From Novisyntrophococcus fermenticellae (lineage in GTDB: Bacteria; Bacillota; Clostridia; Lachnospirales; Lachnospiraceae), in NCBI RefSeq assembly GCF_018866245.1, contig NZ_CP076458.1, positions 930,001 through 994,000 of the forward strand: a DNA stretch of 64,000 bases, in the 5' to 3' direction. Positions 1 through 8,621 of the stretch are shown in pieces. How positions within the stretch are numbered: position 1 is the stretch's first letter; each line of letters opens with the position of its first letter. The notes under the pieces were generated by a model. That model had not been told where the DNA came from and searched no databases. It saw nothing but the letters and a program-made list of their open reading frames with translations. Position numbers and translations under genes: made by a program.

Positions 1-1120
1 TAGCTATCAGGGAAAGCTTGTTAAAACGCTTTCCGTCTCTGTAGATGGGCACAGGACCAAGGTGCTGATTGGAATTAAACCGGAAGACTTTATTGACGAA
101 GTGCATTATTGGTCTCCGGAACATCCGAATCTATATGATATGAGTATCAGCTTAATCCGGGAAGAACGGGTTCTGGATACGGTGGAAACTTATTTTGGTA
201 TGAGAAAGGTCAGCGTTGATTGCGGAAAAGTTTTGATCAACAATTTCCCCTGTTATCTGAAAATGGTTTTAGATCAGGGATACTGGGAAGAAAGCGGACT
301 TACAGCCCCTTCTGATGAAGCGTTAAAACAGGATATTCTTTTGACCAGGAAAATGGGATTTAACGGCGCCAGAAAACATCAAAAGATAGAGGACCCACGT
401 TATTATTACTGGGCAGACCGACTGGGATTACTGGTATGGGGTGAAGTTCCAAGTGCATATGAATATTGTGATCAGGAGATTGACAATATAACCAGGGATT
501 TTAAAGAGTTCATTAAAAGAGATTTCAATCATCCAAGTATCATTGCATGGGTTCCGCTGAACGAATCCTGGGGCGTTCGTAAGATTCTTACCGACAGAAG
601 GCAGCAGAGCTTTGGCCTTGCACTATATTATCTGTCAAAAGCCATGGATCCGACCCGGCTGGTAAGCACAAATGATGGATGGGAAAATATAAAGACGGAT
701 ATCGTAGGAATCCATGATTATCAGGGAAACGGAAATAGGATTGCACAAAAATATACTGAGGAAAATATGAAACATCCGGAAGGTATGTTTCCGGGCAGCC
801 GCCGCCTCTTTGCATATGGAAGTGGATATGATAAAAGTAAAAATGTGTTTATGATGACGGAGTATGGAGGAATTGCACTTGCCTCTGATACCAGTAATGG
901 TGAAAACTGGGGTTACGACAAACCTGAAAAAAGTGTGGAGACATTGATTGAACGCTATCGAGAGGTGACGACAGCCATAATGGAAATACCGGAGATATCA
1001 GGCTTTTGCTATACCCAGCTTACAGATGTGTATCAGGAGGTGAATGGTCTCCTTGATATGAACCATGTTCCTAAGGTTGATGTAAACAAAATAAAGGAAA
1101 TTAATGCATTAAGAAACTAA
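1..1120 (+). CDS. Glycoside hydrolase family 2 (beta-glucuronidase/beta-galactosidase-like), 5' end outside window
   Basis: The reading frame is open from base 2, so the start and the N-terminal sugar-binding/jelly-roll domain lie upstream of the window; about 373 C-terminal residues are visible. The visible part is the end of the immunoglobulin-like domain (YWSPEHPNLYD) followed by the TIM barrel. Both GH2 catalytic glutamates can be placed: the acid/base in the NESWG motif (near 560) and the nucleophile in MMTEYGG (near 860). GH2 enzymes release terminal beta-linked sugars (glucuronide, galactoside, mannoside); the subfamily and substrate cannot be decided from this half. A strong terminator follows directly, so this is the last gene of its transcript. 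It is probably cytoplasmic, but the N-terminus is not seen. Confidence 0.88.
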   Translation, partial: SYQGKLVKTLSVSVDGHRTKVLIGIKPEDFIDEVHYWSPEHPNLYDMSISLIREERVLDTVETYFGMRKVSVDCGKVLINNFPCYLKMVLDQGYWEESGLTAPSDEALKQDILLTRKMGFNGARKHQKIEDPRYYYWADRLGLLVWGEVPSAYEYCDQEIDNITRDFKEFIKRDFNHPSIIAWVPLNESWGVRKILTDRRQQSFGLALYYLSKAMDPTRLVSTNDGWENIKTDIVGIHDYQGNGNRIAQKYTEENMKHPEGMFPGSRRLFAYGSGYDKSKNVFMMTEYGGIALASDTSNGENWGYDKPEKSVETLIERYREVTTAIMEIPEISGFCYTQLTDVYQEVNGLLDMNHVPKVDVNKIKEINALRN

Positions 1121-1124
1121 ACAG

Positions 1125-1162
1125 GAGCAGAGCATACTTGGAATATGTGCTCTGCTCTTTTT
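1125..1162 (+). terminator. Rho-independent terminator after the GH2 gene
   Basis: A GC-containing stem begins GAGCAGAGCA and is closed by TGCTCTGCTC across a short loop. It is followed by a run of five T, 5 bases after the GH2 stop codon. Confidence 0.85.
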
Positions 1163-1401
1163 GAAAAAATCAAATGACGGTCCTGCTATAGCCGAAAGTA
1201 CTTATAAGCTATCCCGATAAAGAGTATATGACTCCTTGGCGGGATTATTTTTTTGAACAAAATTATGCTCCTGAAATTTATTCGACGGATAAAAATGCAT
1301 ATTCGGCAGATAGTGCATCTTTTTTTTATCTTTTGCATGTACAATATATTTTTGAACGAATTAGAGATACATATTACAGGGCAAGAATCAGGAGAACAAC
1401 G

Positions 1402-2388
1402 ATGACCTGTTATAAAGCATATAAATTCAGAATCTACCCGAATGCTGTACAGGAAGAATTATTAACAAAAACCTTTGGTTGTGTTCGCTTCGTTTATAAT
1501 TATTACCTCTCTTTGCGAAAAGCAGCATATCAATTAGAGAAAAAGATAATATCCTATATGGATTGTACGAAAGATCTTGTTTTGCTAAAAAAAGAAAATG
1601 GTTTTTTAAGAGAGGTTGACAGTATAGCTTTACAGCAGTCTTTACGACATCTGGATACTGCTTTTCGGAATTTTTATAGTGACAGCAAGGTGGGTTATCC
1701 GAGATATAAAACCAGGAAAAACAGTTACTGTTCTTATAGCACCATCTGTGTCAATCAAAATATCCGTCTGGACAAAGGGTATCTGGCTCTGCCAAAGCTG
1801 GGTAAATTAAAGGTCAGACAACATCGGGAGATCCCTGAAGGGTATGCTTTGAAATCCGCCACAATTTGCAAAACTCCTACCGGAAAATATTATGCCTCAA
1901 TTCTATTTGAATATGAAAATAGAATTGAAACAGTAGACGCACACAGACTTATTAGCATAGGGTTTTCCGTGGAGGATTTGTTTGTATCATCAGAGGAAAT
2001 CGTGGTTGAAAATGTATTTCAGAAAAATCATCAACGATCTATGGAAAAATTGAAAATAGAGCAGGAAAGACTTTCCCGCTGCATGCGGGGAAGTAATCGT
2101 TATACAAAACAGAAAAAGAAGGTTGCTGTCGTTCACGAAAAGATTGCAAATCAGAGAAAAGACTATTTACATAAGGCGTCCAGACAGATAGCCAATGCCT
2201 ATGACGTGGTGTGTATTGAAGCGGTGGACATAAATACAGGATTGCAGACTTCGGAGCTTTCGGAAAGAGTTGTAAATAACGGTTGGGGGATGTTCACCTC
2301 TTTTTTGAAATATAAATTAGAAGAGCAGGGGAAAGTGATAACCAAAGAAAGAATGCATGAGCCTGCATTTCCGGCATCTTATTTGTGA
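1402..2388 (+). CDS. TnpB-like protein, truncated and predicted nuclease-inactive (IS200/IS605 family or TldR-like)
   Basis: The start is placed at the ATG of MTCYKAYKFRIYPN, the conserved beginning of TnpB; the frame is open further upstream but that part has no TnpB character. The N-terminal helix-turn-helix/wedge region and the RuvC-like core are recognisable over about 328 residues. The first RuvC aspartate, expected in an (I/L)D-Y/L-(S/G) strand near residue 187, is glycine here (SIGFSVEDL). The second, glutamate, is kept (VCIEAVDI). The protein stops right after the strand that normally precedes FPSSKTC, so the zinc ribbon and third catalytic aspartate are missing. TnpB is an RNA-guided nuclease of IS200/IS605 elements, and nuclease-dead descendants (TldR) act as RNA-guided repressors. 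Either such a derivative or a decaying insertion sequence fits. No tnpA was seen nearby. An omega-RNA-like sequence follows immediately. Confidence 0.8.
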   Translation: MTCYKAYKFRIYPNAVQEELLTKTFGCVRFVYNYYLSLRKAAYQLEKKIISYMDCTKDLVLLKKENGFLREVDSIALQQSLRHLDTAFRNFYSDSKVGYPRYKTRKNSYCSYSTICVNQNIRLDKGYLALPKLGKLKVRQHREIPEGYALKSATICKTPTGKYYASILFEYENRIETVDAHRLISIGFSVEDLFVSSEEIVVENVFQKNHQRSMEKLKIEQERLSRCMRGSNRYTKQKKKVAVVHEKIANQRKDYLHKASRQIANAYDVVCIEAVDINTGLQTSELSERVVNNGWGMFTSFLKYKLEEQGKVITKERMHEPAFPASYL

Positions 2389-2392
2389 ACAT

Positions 2393-2491
2393 AATGGATG
2401 AACCGTGGGGCACACGGAGTTAGCTCGTATCAATAAGCAACAGGTTATTTGACGAGAAGCCTTCACACTTTAGGAAGCGGGGGCATGCCAC
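2393..2491 (+). ncRNA. Candidate omega-RNA (right-end guide RNA scaffold) of the TnpB-like locus
   Basis: Directly after the tnpB stop lies a sequence with the typical features of an IS200/IS605 right end. There is a GAACCGTGGGGCACACGG hairpin core, then TTAGCTCGT, whose complement (ACGAG) recurs about 35 bases on, then a terminal hairpin-like AAGCC…GCGGGGG segment ending near 2491. In active TnpB systems the bases just 3' of this scaffold form the guide; here that would be from about 2492. The assignment rests on remembered family consensus and on position, not on a covariance search. Confidence 0.6.
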
Positions 2492-2523
2492 AAGGGTTAT
2501 GTATAAAAAGATAATTCAGAGCA

Positions 2524-3012
2524 AATCAACAGGATAAAGATTTAATTGAAATTAATTTAGTGGAACTTATTAAAGAGCTGTGGAGTAAAAAGGAAGTCAT
2601 CTTTTTATCCGCAGCTATATTAGGGTTGGCGGAACTCATAAAGAGCCGGAAAGCGGTAAACGCGTTCTGCTGATTGACGCGGATCTCAGGAAATCCGTGC
2701 TGATGGGGAGAACAAAAGTGAGTCAGAAAGGAACTATGGGACTGACGCATTTTCTGGCCGGACAGTGTACCATTTCGGATATAATCTGCACTACGAACAT
2801 TAAAAATTTTAATCTTATATATGCGGGACCGTTTCCGCTGGCAAAAAGCAACTGTCCGATTCTTGGTGTGGTTATTGTGTATGTTACGGAGGACAGGCAA
2901 GGGGCAGAGATTACGATTCCAGATACCAGAGTAACCTATATGGAAGGAACAGATTCCGATATCTTGCTGGAAGGCGTACGTGCAGTTGATTTCCATCAGT
3001 CTTTATCTGCTT
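2524..3012 (+). pseudogene. Remnant of capsule/EPS chain-length regulator and BY-kinase genes (cpsC/cpsD type)
   Basis: Short in-frame pieces match two neighbouring capsule genes. First comes a Wzz/CpsC N-terminus (IEINLVELIKELWSKK) at about 2545-2630. A CpsD-type tyrosine kinase segment follows (GKRVLLIDADLRKS, then GLTHFLAGQC, then AGPFP, then KSNCPILGVV) at about 2655-2880. The kinase piece parallels the intact kinase at 37830-38528, but the stretch between AGPFP and KSNCPILGVV is deleted, as are the Walker A region and the tyrosine tail. After 2880 the frame runs into sequence that I cannot assign. Nothing here is likely to be translated into a working protein. Confidence 0.7.
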
Positions 3013-3390
3013 AGAATTGCACCACAGTTTTCAAAATTTGTATTTCTTGCGGCGTGGGCGTTACATATAGTACTTAGTTATGCATTCAGAGTGGCCTGGA
3101 AGGGATTTCTCAAAGAAAACTACAGGAAAATGGAAACCGGACACTTGGCATTATCACTACCAGTCAAATGGCCACAAAGACAGTGGGAATTATCCAGGAG
3201 AATAATACATATGGATTAAAAATAGTGGGACTGATTATTCTGGATAAGAACTATACAGGAGATTACTATGCCGGTATACCGGTTTACCTATCGTGGGAGT
3301 ACTGCCTTTTGTGTTTGGAAATAATCTCAAAATACGTTGCACCGGCAACATACTATCAGGAATAAAAGTGATATTTTATTAACAAATGTA
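2998..3390 (+). pseudogene. Remnant of a polyprenyl glycosylphosphotransferase (CpsE/WcaJ-type) N-terminal region
   Basis: Fragments in shifting frames read YLLRIAPQFSKFVFL, then a membrane-like stretch with SYAFRVAWKGFLK, then QMATKTVGIIQENNTYGLKI and GLIILDKNYTG. These resemble the N-terminal part of undecaprenyl-phosphate sugar transferases that start exopolysaccharide repeat units: the last membrane helix and the nucleotide-binding-like domain. At least two frame changes and a missing catalytic C-terminal domain make it a pseudogene. Together with the preceding cpsC/cpsD debris it marks a decayed capsule locus in normal gene order. Confidence 0.55.
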
Positions 3391-3420
3391 GAACAAGTAA
3401 TCATGAATTGGAGGTATACT

Positions 3421-4436
3421 ATGGGATTTCTGGCAGATGAAAGGCAGATGAATCTTTTCCTAAGAGATTTACAGCAGAAGTATCACGTTTATGCACCAAA
3501 ATATTTTCCCGGAAAAGGTCGTTTTTCCGATACAGACTGCATCCGTTATGGAGAAGTAACTTGTATGGAGGAAATTGTATTTGACAAAAAATCGGATTAC
3601 TCTTTTAAAGAGATTTTGAATCCTGTCTCCCAAACACTATTCTTTTTTACAGAAAATGAGGTAAAAGAACCGGATTCTACAGTTAAGGGTGCAGTAGTCT
3701 TTCTAAGAAGCTGTGACCTGCATGCACTAAAACGACTGGACGATATGTATCTGCATAATGGGCCGGCAGATCATTATTATGCGAAGCTCAGAGAGAACCT
3801 GAAGATTATACTTATGGGATGCAGCCATTCTTTTGAAAATTGCTTCTGTGTGAGCATGAGCAGTAATTATTCGGATAATTATGACCTGAGCATTGACGTA
3901 GGGGAAGCTGGAAGATACCGGATGAATTGCAAAGAAAGTGACTGGGAAGAGCAGCTGGCGAAATTGGAGTGTAAAGAAGATGTGGTTACACCACAGTATG
4001 TGACAGAAAACGATATCAAGGTACAGATTCCGGAAAACTTAAGTGCCGCTGTGGCAAAGAGCAGTATGTGGGACGAATATGACGAACGCTGTATCAATTG
4101 CGGACGCTGCAACTTTGTCTGTCCGACCTGCACTTGCTTCACCATGCAGGATCTGTTCTACAGTGAGAATGGAAAGGCGGGAGAACGCCGCAGGGTATGG
4201 GCATCTTGTATGGTGGATGGATTTACCGATGTGGCGGGGGAGGAAGCTATCGCCAGAAAAACGGACAACGGATGCGTTTCAAAGTGCTTCATAAAGTGCT
4301 GGATTATAAACAGAGAAATGGATATCACATGTGCGTAGGATGCGGACGCTGCGATGATATCTGCCCGGAATATATTTCATTTTCGAACTGTGTGAATAAA
4401 CTGGAAAATGCCAGTAAGGAGGTTACGGAATCATGA
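3421..4436 (+). pseudogene. asrA: Anaerobic sulfite reductase subunit A, interrupted by one 1-nt frameshift
   Basis: AsrA is an electron-transfer subunit of the dissimilatory sulfite reductase that reduces sulfite to sulfide with NADH. The start is the ATG at 3421, preceded by GGAGGT. Residues 1-270 read continuously and include a cysteine cluster CINCGRCNFVCPTC. At the G5 run 4236-4240 the frame is lost. Reading on in the next frame from GGSYRQKNGQRM gives the expected C-terminus with a second 4Fe-4S motif, CVGCGRCDDIC. One extra G in the run would restore a 338-residue protein of normal length. The rest of the operon is intact and asrB overlaps by ATGA, so a sequencing error or recent slippage is more likely than long-standing loss. 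Confidence 0.88.
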
Positions 4437-5227
4437 TAAAAAACGATTATCTTCCTTTTTCATCTGAAATTCTGGAAGTCATCAAACACACGGATATTGA
4501 ATATACATTTCGGATGGCTTACAAAGGAGAAGTAAAACCGGGACAGTTTTTTGAAGTTTCTCTTCCAAAATATGGAGAGGCTCCAATCTCTGTCAGTGGT
4601 ATCACAGAAGATTCTGTAGATCTTACAATCCGAAAGGTGGGAAAAGTCACAGATGAGATTTTTGAAAATTATGAGGGAGAGATTCTTTTCCTTAGAGGAC
4701 CTTATGGAAATGGTTTTGATGTGGATTTATACAAGGGAAAGGAACTGGTCGTGATGGCAGGCGGAACCGGACTTTCTCCTGTACGCGGAGTGGTGGATTA
4801 TTTTGCATGTCATCCGGAAGAGAGAAGGGGAATGACACTGATCTGCGGATTCAAGACTCCTCATGATATTTTGTTCCTTGAGGATCTTGCACGCTGGAAA
4901 CAGACGATGGATGTTATCCTGACGGTAGACTGTGCAGAAGATGATATGGTATGTCAGGTAGGACTTGTAACACAGTATATTCCGCAGATAAAACTGGAGA
5001 ATCCAAAGAGAGCAGCAGCAATTGTAGTGGGACCGCCGGCCATGATGCGCTTCTCTGTACAGGGATTGCTTGGAATTGATATCCCGGAGGAGAATATCTG
5101 GGTATCACAGGAGAGAAAGATGTGCTGTGGGCTGGGAAAATGCGGCCATTGTAAAGTGGGTGGTACTTATATCTGTCTGGATGGACCGGTATTTAACTAT
5201 ACAAAAGGAAAGACACTGATCGATTAG
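4433..5227 (+). CDS. asrB: Anaerobic sulfite reductase subunit B (FAD/NADH-binding)
   Basis: This is a 264-residue ferredoxin-NADP reductase-like protein. The N-terminal half is a flavin-binding barrel. The middle carries the nucleotide-binding segment VVMAGGTGLSPVRG. The C-terminus has a cysteine cluster CCGLGKCGHCKVG…C that binds a 2Fe-2S cluster. In AsrABC this subunit takes electrons from NADH and passes them via AsrA to the siroheme subunit. The length matches the family. The start overlaps the asrA stop (ATGA), which indicates translational coupling, and asrC follows 14 bases later. Confidence 0.93.
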   Translation: MIKNDYLPFSSEILEVIKHTDIEYTFRMAYKGEVKPGQFFEVSLPKYGEAPISVSGITEDSVDLTIRKVGKVTDEIFENYEGEILFLRGPYGNGFDVDLYKGKELVVMAGGTGLSPVRGVVDYFACHPEERRGMTLICGFKTPHDILFLEDLARWKQTMDVILTVDCAEDDMVCQVGLVTQYIPQIKLENPKRAAAIVVGPPAMMRFSVQGLLGIDIPEENIWVSQERKMCCGLGKCGHCKVGGTYICLDGPVFNYTKGKTLID

Positions 5228-5241
5228 GAGGTTCGAAAGTC

Positions 5242-6204
5242 ATGGATGTTACTACAAAGAAATTAAAGAAAAATGCGTTCCGTGTGACAAAAGAACGAGG
5301 TCTGACGGCATCCCGAATCAGAGTGCCGGGCGGACATCTGGAGGCAAAATATCTGGGAAAAATCCAGGAGATTGCCGAGACCTATGGAAATGGTACGATA
5401 CATATCACCAGTCGTCAGGGCTTTGAGATACCGGGAATCCCGTATGAAAAGATGCCGGAAGTCAACCAGGCACTGCAGAACCTGATCGACGGTCTTGAAA
5501 TCAATCAGGAACAGGAAGGAGAGGGATACCCGTCTTCCGGAACAAGGAACATCACGGCATGTATTGGAAATCGTGTCTGTCCGTTTGCGTGTTATGATAC
5601 GACCGGATTTGCAAGGCGGATAGAAAAGGAGGTCTTCCCGAATGATCTTCACTTTAAGATTGCATTGACCGGATGCCCAAATGATTGTGCAAAGGTCAGA
5701 ATGCATGACTTTGGAATCATGGGAATGACAGAGCCTCAGTTTGATCCGCAGCGATGTGTCAGCTGCGGTGCGTGTGTAAAAGCATGCACAAAGAAATCGG
5801 TAGGTGCGCTGAAGACGGTAAATTATCATCCACAGAGAAACACAGAGAAATGCATCGGATGTGGTGAGTGTGTATTGAACTGCCCGAATATGGCATGGAC
5901 AAGAAGCGATAAGAAATATTATCGTCTGACACTTTTAGGCCGCACAGGAAAGAAAAATCCGAGAATGGGTCAGGATTTTATCAAATGGATCGATGAAGAC
6001 AGTATCATCAAGATCATCCTGAATACGTATGATTATGTGGAAAAATATATTGATCCGGATGCACCGGGTGGAAAAGAGCATATTGGGTACATTGTAGACC
6101 GTACCGGATTTGAGAAATTCAAAAAATGGGCATTGAAAGATGTCAACCTTCCCGAAATAGCAGAAGTGAGTTCGCCGATATACTGGGGCGGTGTGAAATA
6201 TTGA
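5242..6204 (+). CDS. asrC: Anaerobic sulfite reductase subunit C (siroheme subunit)
   Basis: This is a 320-residue catalytic subunit that reduces sulfite to sulfide. The siroheme/4Fe-4S ligand motif is visible as CIGNRVCPFAC (near residues 112-122) and GCPNDC (near 149-154). Two further ferredoxin-type motifs follow, CVSCGACVKAC and CIGCGECVLNC, as expected for AsrC. The start is preceded by AGGAGG. It closes the asrABC operon. The next siroheme protein follows after about 80 bases with no terminator seen, so co-transcription is possible. Confidence 0.93.
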   Translation: MDVTTKKLKKNAFRVTKERGLTASRIRVPGGHLEAKYLGKIQEIAETYGNGTIHITSRQGFEIPGIPYEKMPEVNQALQNLIDGLEINQEQEGEGYPSSGTRNITACIGNRVCPFACYDTTGFARRIEKEVFPNDLHFKIALTGCPNDCAKVRMHDFGIMGMTEPQFDPQRCVSCGACVKACTKKSVGALKTVNYHPQRNTEKCIGCGECVLNCPNMAWTRSDKKYYRLTLLGRTGKKNPRMGQDFIKWIDEDSIIKIILNTYDYVEKYIDPDAPGGKEHIGYIVDRTGFEKFKKWALKDVNLPEIAEVSSPIYWGGVKY

Positions 6205-6282
6205 TGTATCATATACTGAAGGCAGCAGAGGCAAGAAAGAACAGAAAAACATCAAAATAGAAGCGAGGAGCCGCGAGTTGAA

Positions 6283-7824
6283 ATGAATCATGAACAGGAA
6301 CGTTTTTTGGAGGATTTGAAAGAGCTGGAGCAAAAATCCCATGAGCTGGAAAAAGGAGTAATAAGCGTATCGGAGTATAAAGCAATATCAAGTGGTTTTG
6401 GCAACTATCCACAACGGGGCGGACACACACAGATGCTTCGCCTGAGAATCCCGGGTGGAAGGCTGCAAAAACACCAGATTAGATGTATCATATATAATTG
6501 CGTACAAAACGATGTGCCTACGATTAAGATGACCACCTGTCAGTCTCTGCAGCTCCATGATATTTCGCTGGATGCCGTTAGAAAGATTGTGCCTGATGTT
6601 ATGAAAGCAGGAATTTATACTCGGGGCGGAGGTGGAAATCATCCGAGAAATGTCATGTGTTCGCCCTTATCAGGAGTCGAGCGTGGGGAATATTTCGATG
6701 TTCTTCCTTATGCTGAGGCGGCAAGTGAGTACCTGCTTTCTTTTGCAGGCCGTATAAATTTTCCTAGAAAACTAAAGGTTGGATTCTCAAATTCACCCAA
6801 AAATCTGACACATGTAACATTTCGTGATCTCGGGTTTGCTGCAAATCAGGATGGAACGTTTCGTGTTTATGCTGCCGGAGGCCTTGGGAATCATCCAAAG
6901 CTTGGTATCTTAATCAAAGAGAGTATTCCTGCCCGAAAGGTTCTGTATTATATTGGCGCAATGGTTGAAATTTTTACAGAATATGGAGATTATGAAAACA
7001 GGAACAGGGCCAGGGTAAGATATCTACAAGACACCCTTGGCTCAGAAAGAATAAAAGATATCCTGGTGGAAAAGGCCGGAAAACTGGAGGAGACGCAGGA
7101 CCTGGATGTTCAGGTTAAGAATAATAAAATTGATAAAGAGCAAAAGGGGGTTTTAAAGGAGAATTTCCGGATATATAGCCAAAAACAGGAGGGCCTGTAT
7201 GCTGTTTATTATCATCCTCAGGGCGGATTTCTGAATCTGGAAAGATTGAAAAAACTAGATAGGCTTATAAAGGATATGGAGAGAACGGAAATCCGTCTGT
7301 CCCCGGATGGGGGAATGTATATCATAAACTGTAATGCACAAGAGGCTGAAAAGTTATATTCCCTGACAGAGAAAGATACTGCATATTCAGAATTTGGAGC
7401 ATCCGTATCCTGTGTTGGAAAAAACAGGTGTGCGATTGGTGTGTGCGATTCTCAGCAGCTTCTTCAAACATGTCTGAAGGAAATACCTGAAGAAATTATA
7501 TCAGCAGATTTATTACCTAAGATTCATATTTCCGGCTGCATCTCATCCTGCGCTGCCCATCAATCGGCACCAATTGGATTCCGGGGAGTGATGAAGCGGA
7601 CAGAAAAAGGAGTGGAACCAGCATATTGCATATATTGGGGCGGATGTGAGAGACAGTACCACGAAGTAATTGCAGAGTCAGATACATTTATACTGGCGGC
7701 TGATATTCCCTGTTTTTTACGAGAGTTGGCAGATACATTAATAGAAGCAGACATGAAATATGAAGTATGGATCAAAGCGCATACGGAATTCATGGAAGAA
7801 CTGATTACAAGATATAGTATTTAA
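6283..7824 (+). CDS. Nitrite/sulfite reductase-like siroheme protein (NirA/CysI-type)
   Basis: This is a 513-residue protein with the two-repeat layout of ferredoxin-type nitrite/sulfite reductases. The first ferredoxin-like half contains RLRIPGGRLQ and GGGGNHPRNVMC. The second carries the siroheme/4Fe-4S ligands as C-x5-C (CVGKNRC, near residue 383) and GCISSC (near 421). It probably performs a six-electron reduction of sulfite or nitrite in the cytoplasm. The residues that decide between the two substrates cannot be judged here. It lies just after asrC and before a Crp/Fnr regulator, so a role in sulfite or nitrogen oxide metabolism alongside AsrABC is inferred. Confidence 0.8.
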   Translation: MNHEQERFLEDLKELEQKSHELEKGVISVSEYKAISSGFGNYPQRGGHTQMLRLRIPGGRLQKHQIRCIIYNCVQNDVPTIKMTTCQSLQLHDISLDAVRKIVPDVMKAGIYTRGGGGNHPRNVMCSPLSGVERGEYFDVLPYAEAASEYLLSFAGRINFPRKLKVGFSNSPKNLTHVTFRDLGFAANQDGTFRVYAAGGLGNHPKLGILIKESIPARKVLYYIGAMVEIFTEYGDYENRNRARVRYLQDTLGSERIKDILVEKAGKLEETQDLDVQVKNNKIDKEQKGVLKENFRIYSQKQEGLYAVYYHPQGGFLNLERLKKLDRLIKDMERTEIRLSPDGGMYIINCNAQEAEKLYSLTEKDTAYSEFGASVSCVGKNRCAIGVCDSQQLLQTCLKEIPEEIISADLLPKIHISGCISSCAAHQSAPIGFRGVMKRTEKGVEPAYCIYWGGCERQYHEVIAESDTFILAADIPCFLRELADTLIEADMKYEVWIKAHTEFMEELITRYSI

Positions 7825-7899
7825 ACAAAAAACATGATGATGCACTTGCAACATAACAGGAAACTGCTAAAATATACATATGTATATGGAGGTGCCATC

Positions 7900-8583
7900 A
7901 TGCAGAATATGTGTAAAGATTATATCTCTGAACTGAGCAGGATGAAAATATTTCACGGCATAGAGTATGAAGAACTGGAAGCTATGCTTGGCTGCATCGG
8001 TGCATATATTAAAGATTATAAAAAAAAGCAGTATATCATCATGACTGATGATAATGTAGAGGTAGTGGGAATATTGCTCTCTGGAAAAGTCCACATGATA
8101 AGGGAAGACCTTTGGGGGAATAAAACTTTGTTGGTTTCAATGAAAAAAGGGGAATTATTTGGAGAGAGTTTTGCCTGCGGAGTGAACAGAAATGCTACCG
8201 TATCTTTTCAGACAGCATCGGATTCTAAAATCATATTTCTGCCCTTTGTTCATATCATGCATTCTTGTACGATGGCCTGTAAATTTCATCACAGGCTGAT
8301 CGAGAATATGATTACAATGATTGCCGAAAAGAATATTGCGTTAATGGATAAAGTGGATATTTTATCCAAGAAAACATTAAAAGAGAAGATTACGACATAT
8401 TTATTACAGGAATCATCGAAGCAGAACAGCTTATCTTTTGTAATTCCGTTTGGGCGCGTGCAGTTGTCCGAATATCTTTGCGCAGACCGAAGTGCGTTGA
8501 CCAGAGAGTTAAATATAATGCAAAAGGAAGGTTTTATTGATTTTGATAAAAATTTATTTCGACTATTAAAAAACTTAGAATAG
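7900..8583 (+). CDS. Crp/Fnr-family transcriptional regulator
   Basis: The ATG at 7900 is chosen because GGAGGT lies 6 bases upstream. This gives 227 residues: an N-terminal cyclic-nucleotide-type beta-roll with GILLSGKVHMI and KKGELFGESFA, then a long dimer helix, then a C-terminal winged helix (VQLSEYLCADRSALTRELN). No N-terminal Cys cluster typical of oxygen-sensing Fnr is obvious, although cysteines are present at positions 5, 27 and around 92. Its place directly after the asr genes suggests control of sulfite reduction. That is an inference from position. Confidence 0.85.
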   Translation: MQNMCKDYISELSRMKIFHGIEYEELEAMLGCIGAYIKDYKKKQYIIMTDDNVEVVGILLSGKVHMIREDLWGNKTLLVSMKKGELFGESFACGVNRNATVSFQTASDSKIIFLPFVHIMHSCTMACKFHHRLIENMITMIAEKNIALMDKVDILSKKTLKEKITTYLLQESSKQNSLSFVIPFGRVQLSEYLCADRSALTRELNIMQKEGFIDFDKNLFRLLKNLE

Positions 8584-8621
8584 AAAATGTTTTTGGAAGC
8601 CCTGTTGAGATAAGGAGAAAT

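Noticed and set aside
1209..1255. ATCCCG…CGGGAT pair followed by seven T upstream of the TnpB-like gene, considered as a terminator
   Set aside because: The stem is only six base pairs with a loop over 20 bases; it is more likely chance within the upstream open frame or a weak structure.
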